From Myxococcaceae bacterium JPH2 (GTDB lineage: Bacteria; Myxococcota; Myxococcia; Myxococcales; Myxococcaceae): a DNA stretch of 64,000 bases. Each line of letters opens with the position of its first letter. Positions within the stretch are counted from its first letter, which is position 1. The notes beneath the pieces were generated by a model. It saw nothing but the letters and a program-made list of their open reading frames with translations, had not been told where the DNA came from and did not search any database. Where the stretch lies: the NCBI GenBank assembly GCA_016458225.1, contig JAEMGR010000001.1, positions 62,001-126,000 on the forward strand, written 5' to 3'. Of this stretch, positions 56,572-64,000 are shown piece after piece. Made by a program: the position numbers and the translations under genes.

Positions 56572-57027
56572 ATGCCCTCGCGCTGGGACCACCTCTTCGA
56601 CCTCAAGCCCGTCGCGCTCATCGACCACCTCCTCGACGAGGTGGCGAAGCTGCTCGCCAAGGACCTCCAGGCCTGGCCTCCGCCCGTGCAGGAGCTGGAC
56701 CTGGACACGGGGGGAGCCTTCGCCCCCCTCTTCACCGAGCCCCGGCCCCGGCCGGCCGCCGCTGTCTACACAGAGGCGCTGCGGCTGGCGCGCTGGGACC
56801 TCTCCCGCGAGTTCGACGCCTCCGACGAGTACGTGCGCAACAAGCGCTACCTGGAGCGAGGGCTCGTCCCCGAGGACCGCCTGCCGCTGCTCTTCCTCAG
56901 CCGCTGGCTGACCGAGCAGATGCTGGGCCTGGGAGAGGCCACCGAGGGCCGAGTCAAGCGCGCCCACATGCAGAACTGCCTGGAGCGCCTGGAAGCGCGG
57001 CTGCGGCAGGCACAGGTCCAGGCCTGA
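56572..57027 (+). CDS. Conserved hypothetical protein downstream of the lipase
   Basis: This 151-residue helical protein has no signal peptide or membrane helix. I do not recognise it. It has blocks WDHLFDLKPVALIDHLLDEV, LDLDTGGAFAPLFTEPR and CLERLEARLRQAQVQ. It starts 6 bp after the lipase-like stop, so it is very likely co-transcribed and may assist or bind that hydrolase. Confidence 0.6.
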   Translation: MPSRWDHLFDLKPVALIDHLLDEVAKLLAKDLQAWPPPVQELDLDTGGAFAPLFTEPRPRPAAAVYTEALRLARWDLSREFDASDEYVRNKRYLERGLVPEDRLPLLFLSRWLTEQMLGLGEATEGRVKRAHMQNCLERLEARLRQAQVQA

Positions 57028-57090
57028 CGGCCGTTGTCGCACGCGCGCCACTTGTCAGCGGGCCATGGGGTGCCCTAAGCCGGGCTGGCC

Positions 57091-58314
57091 ATGTCGCCGC
57101 CCGTTGACGCCTCGATTGCCGCCACCGCCGACCGCCGCAAGCGCTTCCTCCTCCTCGCGGGGCTCTGGGTGGCCATCGCGGGAGTGCTCATCGCCCTGCG
57201 CTCCGTGGTGATGCCCTTCGCGGGCGCGGCGCTCATCGCGTACCTGGTGCAGCCGCTGGTCGCGCGGCTCACCCAGCGCAAGGTGGCCGGGCGAGCGATT
57301 CCCCGCTGGGGCGCCCTGCTGCTCATCTACGCGGGGTTCTTCCTCGGCGTGTACCTCTTCTTCGTCGCGCTGGTGCCGCAGCTCTACCGCGAGCTGGCCC
57401 GCGTCAGTCGCGAGGCGGCGGCCTTCGCCAACACGCTCACGCCCGAGCACGTCCAGGAGCTGGCCCAGCACGGCGAGACGTGGCTGGCGGACCACGGAAT
57501 CCCCGTGGCGCTCTCCAACCGCGCGCTGGAGGGCGAGGACGGCCCGGGCGGCGCGGGGCACTTCAGCCTGGCGTTGGACCTGGAGAAGCTGCTCGGGGAC
57601 ACGGTGGCGCGAGGCTCCTCTCTGGTGAAGGAGAACCTGGGTGACATCGTCAACGTGTCACGCCGCATCGTCACGTCGGTGCTGGCCAGCGTCTTCATGC
57701 TGTTCTTCATCTTGATGGTGGCCGCGTTCTTCTCCATCGACGCCCAGGCCATCCGCCGCTACTTCGGCACGCTCGTCCCTCCGGAGCTGCTCCCGGACGC
57801 GAGGCTGCTGGTGGATCGCATCGACCGCTCGCTGTCGGGCGTGGTGCGCGGCCAGCTCACCATCTGCATGGTCAATGGCGGGCTCACCTTCGTGGGCCTG
57901 CTGTTGTTCGGGGTGAAGTTCGCCTTCCTGCTCGCGACGGTGGCGACGTTCCTCAGCCTCATCCCCATCTTCGGGACCATCCTGAGCTCCGTGCCCATCG
58001 TGCTCATCGCGCTGGCGGATGGCTTCCAGAAGGGCGTGGCCATCCTGCTGTGGATTGTCGGCATCCACGCGCTGGAGGCGTACTTCCTCAACCCCAAGAT
58101 CATGGGCGAGGCCGCGCGCATCCACCCCGTCATCGTCGCCTTCTCCCTCATCGCGGGAGAGCAGCTCTACGGGCTGATGGGGGCCCTCTTCGCCGTGCCG
58201 AGCGCCGCCATCCTCGTGGCCTGCTTCGACTACGCGCGCATCAAGGCGCAGCCCCCGGTGGTGGAGGCCGTGCCGCCTTCGCCCATCGCGGAGAAGTCCT
58301 CCTCCGCGGCGTGA
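57091..58314 (+). CDS. AI-2E family transporter (PerM/YdiK type)
   Basis: This 407-residue protein shows the AI-2E family layout: two N-terminal helices (LLAGLWVAIAGVLIALRSVV), a soluble segment, then several helices. The signature region near the C-terminus is NGGLTFVGLLLFGVKFAFLL and LIPIFGTILSSVPIVLIALA. Family members are permeases or Na/H antiporter-like exporters; whether this one moves AI-2 is not shown. It is monocistronic and converges on the Cys-rich lipoprotein. Confidence 0.9.
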   Translation: MSPPVDASIAATADRRKRFLLLAGLWVAIAGVLIALRSVVMPFAGAALIAYLVQPLVARLTQRKVAGRAIPRWGALLLIYAGFFLGVYLFFVALVPQLYRELARVSREAAAFANTLTPEHVQELAQHGETWLADHGIPVALSNRALEGEDGPGGAGHFSLALDLEKLLGDTVARGSSLVKENLGDIVNVSRRIVTSVLASVFMLFFILMVAAFFSIDAQAIRRYFGTLVPPELLPDARLLVDRIDRSLSGVVRGQLTICMVNGGLTFVGLLLFGVKFAFLLATVATFLSLIPIFGTILSSVPIVLIALADGFQKGVAILLWIVGIHALEAYFLNPKIMGEAARIHPVIVAFSLIAGEQLYGLMGALFAVPSAAILVACFDYARIKAQPPVVEAVPPSPIAEKSSSAA

Positions 58315-58327
58315 GGCGCGGCCCGCG

Positions 58328-58636
58328 TCACTGGCACGCGGCGGCGCAGCGCGCGTTGCGACAGGTGGGGATGCAGCGACCGCAGTCGATGCTGTTGGCC
58401 GGACAGCTCCCCGTGCACGAAACCCCGCCGCAGCTGGGCCCGTCCAGGCGGTGCGTGACGGCCGTGCCCTCGCCGCAGCAGGCATTCGCCACGCAGTCCG
58501 AGTCCACGTAGCAGGCCCGCTGCGAGAGCACCGGGGGCAAGTCTTCCCCGGGCAGGTCCTCGACGCCCACGTCACAGCCGGAGAACGCCACCCCGAACAC
58601 CAGGGTGGCGAGACGCACGACTGCGGAACGGCGCAT
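58328..58636 (-). CDS. Small cysteine-rich lipoprotein
   Basis: This 102-residue protein has a lipoprotein signal ending FGVAFSGC (Cys21). The mature part has over ten Cys residues with spacing like disulfide-rich EGF-type or knottin modules (CYVDSDCVANACCG and CTGSCPANSIDCGRC). It lies 13 bp from the convergent AI-2E transporter stop and 17 bp downstream of the rho stop on the same strand, so it might be read through from rho. Confidence 0.6.
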   Translation of the reverse strand: MRRSAVVRLATLVFGVAFSGCDVGVEDLPGEDLPPVLSQRACYVDSDCVANACCGEGTAVTHRLDGPSCGGVSCTGSCPANSIDCGRCIPTCRNARCAAACQ

Positions 58637-58653
58637 GCGGACCCTCGTCGTCG

Positions 58654-60279
58654 CTAACGGTTCATCGAGCCGAGGAACTCCGCGTTCGCAGCCGTGGGAC
58701 GCATGTGCTTGAGCACGAACTCCATGGCGTCGATGGGCGTGAACGGGTGGAGCACCTGGCGAAGCGCAGTGATGCGCACGAGGTCGCCCGGAGACAAGAG
58801 GAGCTCCTCCTTGCGCGTACCGGACTTGTTGATGTCGAGCGTGGGGAAGATGCGCTTCTCCATCAGCTTCCGGTCCAGGACGATTTCGGAGTTACCCGTG
58901 CCCTTGAACTCCTCGAAGATGACCTCGTCCATGCGGCTGCCGGTGTCGATGAGCGCCGTGCCGATGATGGTGAGGCTGCCGCCCTCTTCGATGTTGCGCG
59001 CGGCGCCGAAGAAGCGCTTCGGCTTGTGGAGCGCGTTGGCGTCCACGCCGCCGGAGAGAATCTTTCCGGACGCGGGAACCACCGTGTTGTAGGCGCGCGC
59101 CAGACGGGTGATGGAGTCCAGCAGGATGCACACGTCGTACTTCTGCTCGACCAGGCGCTTCGCCTTGTCGATGACCATCTCCGCCACCTGGACGTGACGC
59201 GTGGCGGGCTCGTCGAAGGTGGACGAGACCACCTCGCCGCGCACGCTGCGCTCCATGTCCGTCACTTCCTCCGGGCGCTCGTCCACGAGCAGCACGATGA
59301 GGTAGACGTCCGGGTGGTTGCGGCTGATGGCGTGCGCGATGTTCTGCAGCAGCACCGTCTTGCCCGCCTTCGGCGGCGCCACGATGAGGCAGCGCTGGCC
59401 CAGCCCGATGGGGCAGAACATGTCGATGATGCGCGTGGTCATCTCCCCCGCCTCATGCTCCAGCTTGAGCTTGCGCGTGGGGTAGAGCGGCGTGAGGTTG
59501 TCGAACAGGATGCGCTCGCGCGCCGCGTCCGACATGGGGTCCGCGAAGTTGACCTTGTCCACCTTCTGCAGCGCGAAGAACCGCTCGCCCTCGCGCGGCT
59601 GACGGATGGGGCCCGTCACGGTGTCGCCCGGCCGCAGGTTGAAGCGGCGCACCTGCGAGGGGGACACGTAGATGTCGTCCGGGCTCGGCTGGTAGTCGCT
59701 GTCCGAGCTGCGCAGGAAGCCGAAGCCGTCGCTCAACAGCTCCAGCACGCCCTCGGCGTGGACCTCGTAGCGCTTGTCCGCGATGCCACCGAGCAGCGCG
59801 AAGATGAGGTCCTGCTTCTTCAGGCCCTGGTAGCCCTCGATGCCCACATCGTGGGCCATCTTGGCCAGGTCCGTGATCTTCATCCGCTTCAGGTCATTGA
59901 GCTTGATGACCTGCATGGGCGCGCCGTCGCGGGTGACTTCCGTGATGGCGGGCGCCTCGGGGGACTCCGGCGCGGGCGGGAGGGTGGCGGCGAGTTCCTC
60001 ACCGTCCTCCGTGGAACGGACCTCCTGGAGGTCGTCGTCGCGAACCGGCCGGGAGACGGGCGTCATGGGCGTCAGCACGGGACGGGGCGGCTCGGCGCTC
60101 GCCTCCTCGCCGGCCTCGTCACGCCGGGCCGGAGCGCGCCGGGTGCGCGAGGGCTTCTCGGGCGCCTCGTAGCGCTCAGCCGACTTCGCGGCCCGCTTGC
60201 GACGGGGCTTCTCGTCCGCCTCCACGGAGACGAGCTCGGGGCCGGTGACTTTCTCTCTGGGGGAACGTGCTTTGGGCAT
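58654..60279 (-). CDS. rho: Transcription termination factor Rho
   Basis: This 541-residue Rho has the N-terminal RNA-binding OSN and CSD parts ([40 protein letters not shown]) and the ATPase with Walker [12 protein letters not shown]. The RNA- and ATP-contact blocks [20 protein letters not shown] and [20 protein letters not shown] follow. A ~110-residue basic/acidic N-terminal extension precedes the core, as is usual in high-GC bacteria. The ATG at 60279 is the start adopted; the only other upstream ATG in this frame (60465) would sit ~6 nt after the predicted transcription start. The predicted promoter gives this start a ~190-nt leader. Confidence 0.95.
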   Translation of the reverse strand: MPKARSPREKVTGPELVSVEADEKPRRKRAAKSAERYEAPEKPSRTRRAPARRDEAGEEASAEPPRPVLTPMTPVSRPVRDDDLQEVRSTEDGEELAATLPPAPESPEAPAITEVTRDGAPMQVIKLNDLKRMKITDLAKMAHDVGIEGYQGLKKQDLIFALLGGIADKRYEVHAEGVLELLSDGFGFLRSSDSDYQPSPDDIYVSPSQVRRFNLRPGDTVTGPIRQPREGERFFALQKVDKVNFADPMSDAARERILFDNLTPLYPTRKLKLEHEAGEMTTRIIDMFCPIGLGQRCLIVAPPKAGKTVLLQNIAHAISRNHPDVYLIVLLVDERPEEVTDMERSVRGEVVSSTFDEPATRHVQVAEMVIDKAKRLVEQKYDVCILLDSITRLARAYNTVVPASGKILSGGVDANALHKPKRFFGAARNIEEGGSLTIIGTALIDTGSRMDEVIFEEFKGTGNSEIVLDRKLMEKRIFPTLDINKSGTRKEELLLSPGDLVRITALRQVLHPFTPIDAMEFVLKHMRPTAANAEFLGSMNR

Positions 60280-63101
<2,822 letters not shown>

Positions 63102-63114
63102 TGAGGACCGAGGC

Positions 63115-63402
63115 ATGAGCACGCGGCGGCGCGCGACCCTGCGAATCCGGGGCAAGGTGCAGGGCGTCTCCTTTCGGGAGAGCGCCCGCGCCGAGGCCCA
63201 GCGTTTGGGTCTCACGGGCTGGGTGCGAAACCTGAGCGACGGCAGCGTCGAAGCCGTCGCCGAGGGTGAGCCCGCCGCGCTCGAACTCTTCATCCAGTGG
63301 AGCCATCGCGGCCCGCGCTCCGCGCACGTCACCGAGGTGGCGCGCACGGACAGCGAGGCCACGGGCGAGTACAGCCTCTTCTCCGTGGAGCGCACCTCAT
63401 GA
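63115..63402 (+). CDS. Acylphosphatase
   Basis: This 95-residue protein hydrolyses acyl-phosphates. The catalytic Arg is in the P-loop-like [12 protein letters not shown], and the catalytic Asn is in [12 protein letters not shown]; both match the family. The ATG at 63115 fits the usual length, 13 bp after the ligA stop. Its stop overlaps the next ATG by 4 bp (ATGA). Confidence 0.93.
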   Translation: MSTRRRATLRIRGKVQGVSFRESARAEAQRLGLTGWVRNLSDGSVEAVAEGEPAALELFIQWSHRGPRSAHVTEVARTDSEATGEYSLFSVERTS

Positions 63403-63842
63403 CGCCGTACGCGCTGGCGTCCCTGCCGACCATGCTGGGCATCCGGGCAGGGTCCAAGGTCTCCGTCATCAACCCGCCTCGAGGCTTCGTCCAGCGGCTC
63501 AACCCGCTGCCGGACGGAGTGGAGTTCCTCATCACCGCGCAGACGGGCCTGGACGTCATCCTCTTCTTCACCCCCGACGCCCAGGAGCTGGTCCAGCGGC
63601 TGCCCGCGCTCGCGCGCGCCATGGCGCTCACGGGCGGCATCTGGGTCTGCTGGCCGGGTGGAGAGGGCGTGAAGTCGACGCTGTCCGAGGACTTCGTGCG
63701 CCACGCCGCGCTCGATATCGGCCTCGTGGACAACAAGATCTGCCTCATCGACTCGACCTGGACTGGCCTGCGCCTCGTGCGCCGCCCGCGCGGCCGACTC
63801 GACAAGCCCGAGGGCCGCAAGCAAGCCCCCGCGCAGGCCTGA
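63399..63842 (+). CDS. DUF3052-domain protein
   Basis: This 147-residue protein resembles DUF3052: [40 protein letters not shown] and [17 protein letters not shown]. These proteins are small alpha/beta folds of unknown function. It is coupled to the acylphosphatase by a 4-bp ATGA overlap, making it the third gene of the ligA operon. Nothing recognisable lies in the 158 bp after its stop. Confidence 0.78.
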   Translation: MTPYALASLPTMLGIRAGSKVSVINPPRGFVQRLNPLPDGVEFLITAQTGLDVILFFTPDAQELVQRLPALARAMALTGGIWVCWPGGEGVKSTLSEDFVRHAALDIGLVDNKICLIDSTWTGLRLVRRPRGRLDKPEGRKQAPAQA

Positions 63843-64000
63843 CCGGGCAGCCGGACAGCCGCCGGACATCTGCATCCCAGTGGATGAACGACGCTTCTTG
63901 CCTTTACACACCTGGTGGGGCGTGGAAAACTCGTCGTGTTTCTGGACGGTTGTGTGACGCTCCGCGTTGTCGGACGTCAAGTCCAGGCAGGAATTTCGAC

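Noticed and set aside
63954-64000. Possible start of another gene at the right edge (GTG ACG CTC...)
   Set aside because: Only about 15 codons remain in the window and there is no family evidence.

Overview
The window is about 70% G+C DNA from a myxobacterium (Myxococcota, most likely suborder Cystobacterineae, e.g. Myxococcus, Corallococcus or a relative). The strongest taxonomic evidence is an adjacent carD-carG pair: CarD has four HMGA-like AT-hooks, and CarG has a metzincin-like zinc motif with Gln in place of the catalytic Glu. The many lipoproteins with Asp-Ala-Gly linkers and the Ser/Thr kinase with a PEGA tail fit the same picture. No tRNA, rRNA, CRISPR array or insertion sequence was seen.

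Layout. 1-22.8 kb is accessory DNA of short operons. It holds a truncated endonuclease/phosphatase gene, a RelA/SpoT-like polymorphic toxin with a likely immunity gene, and a small operon (ribbon-helix-helix regulator, VOC protein, methyltransferase) whose promoter spacer is a perfect 20-bp palindrome. It also holds an AraC regulator, assorted hydrolases and lipoproteins, a LytS/LytTR-type two-component pair, a translationally coupled radical SAM + PLP-enzyme pair, and a class C beta-lactamase-fold hydrolase.

22.8-38.4 kb is the division and cell wall (dcw) cluster on the minus strand. Its order is mraZ, an STAS-domain gene, rsmH, ftsL, ftsI, murE, murF, mraY, murD, ftsW, murG, murC, murB, ddl. 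A sigma70-type promoter and three 10-bp-spaced MraZ boxes precede mraZ. Most genes overlap or abut, so they are probably translated as a coupled series. ftsQ, ftsA and ftsZ do not follow ddl.

38.5-50.7 kb carries a tandem PilZ-like protein, an acyl-CoA dehydrogenase, an App1-type phosphatase, a transmembrane Ser/Thr kinase, carD-carG and a GT39-type glycosyltransferase with a membrane-anchored partner.

50.7-54.9 kb is a three-gene minus-strand operon (aldehyde dehydrogenase, glutamine synthetase-like ligase, iron alcohol dehydrogenase). It looks like gamma-glutamylation-based amine or amino-alcohol catabolism. 55-64 kb holds a lipase-like hydrolase, an AI-2E family permease, rho with its own promoter and an apparent ~190-nt leader, then ligA, an acylphosphatase and a DUF3052 gene.

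The most novel material is the RelA/SpoT-like toxin/immunity locus (466-3236) and the radical SAM/PLP pair (17042-19299). Next come the palindromic promoter at 4740-4768 and the phospho-switch-less STAS gene inside the dcw cluster.
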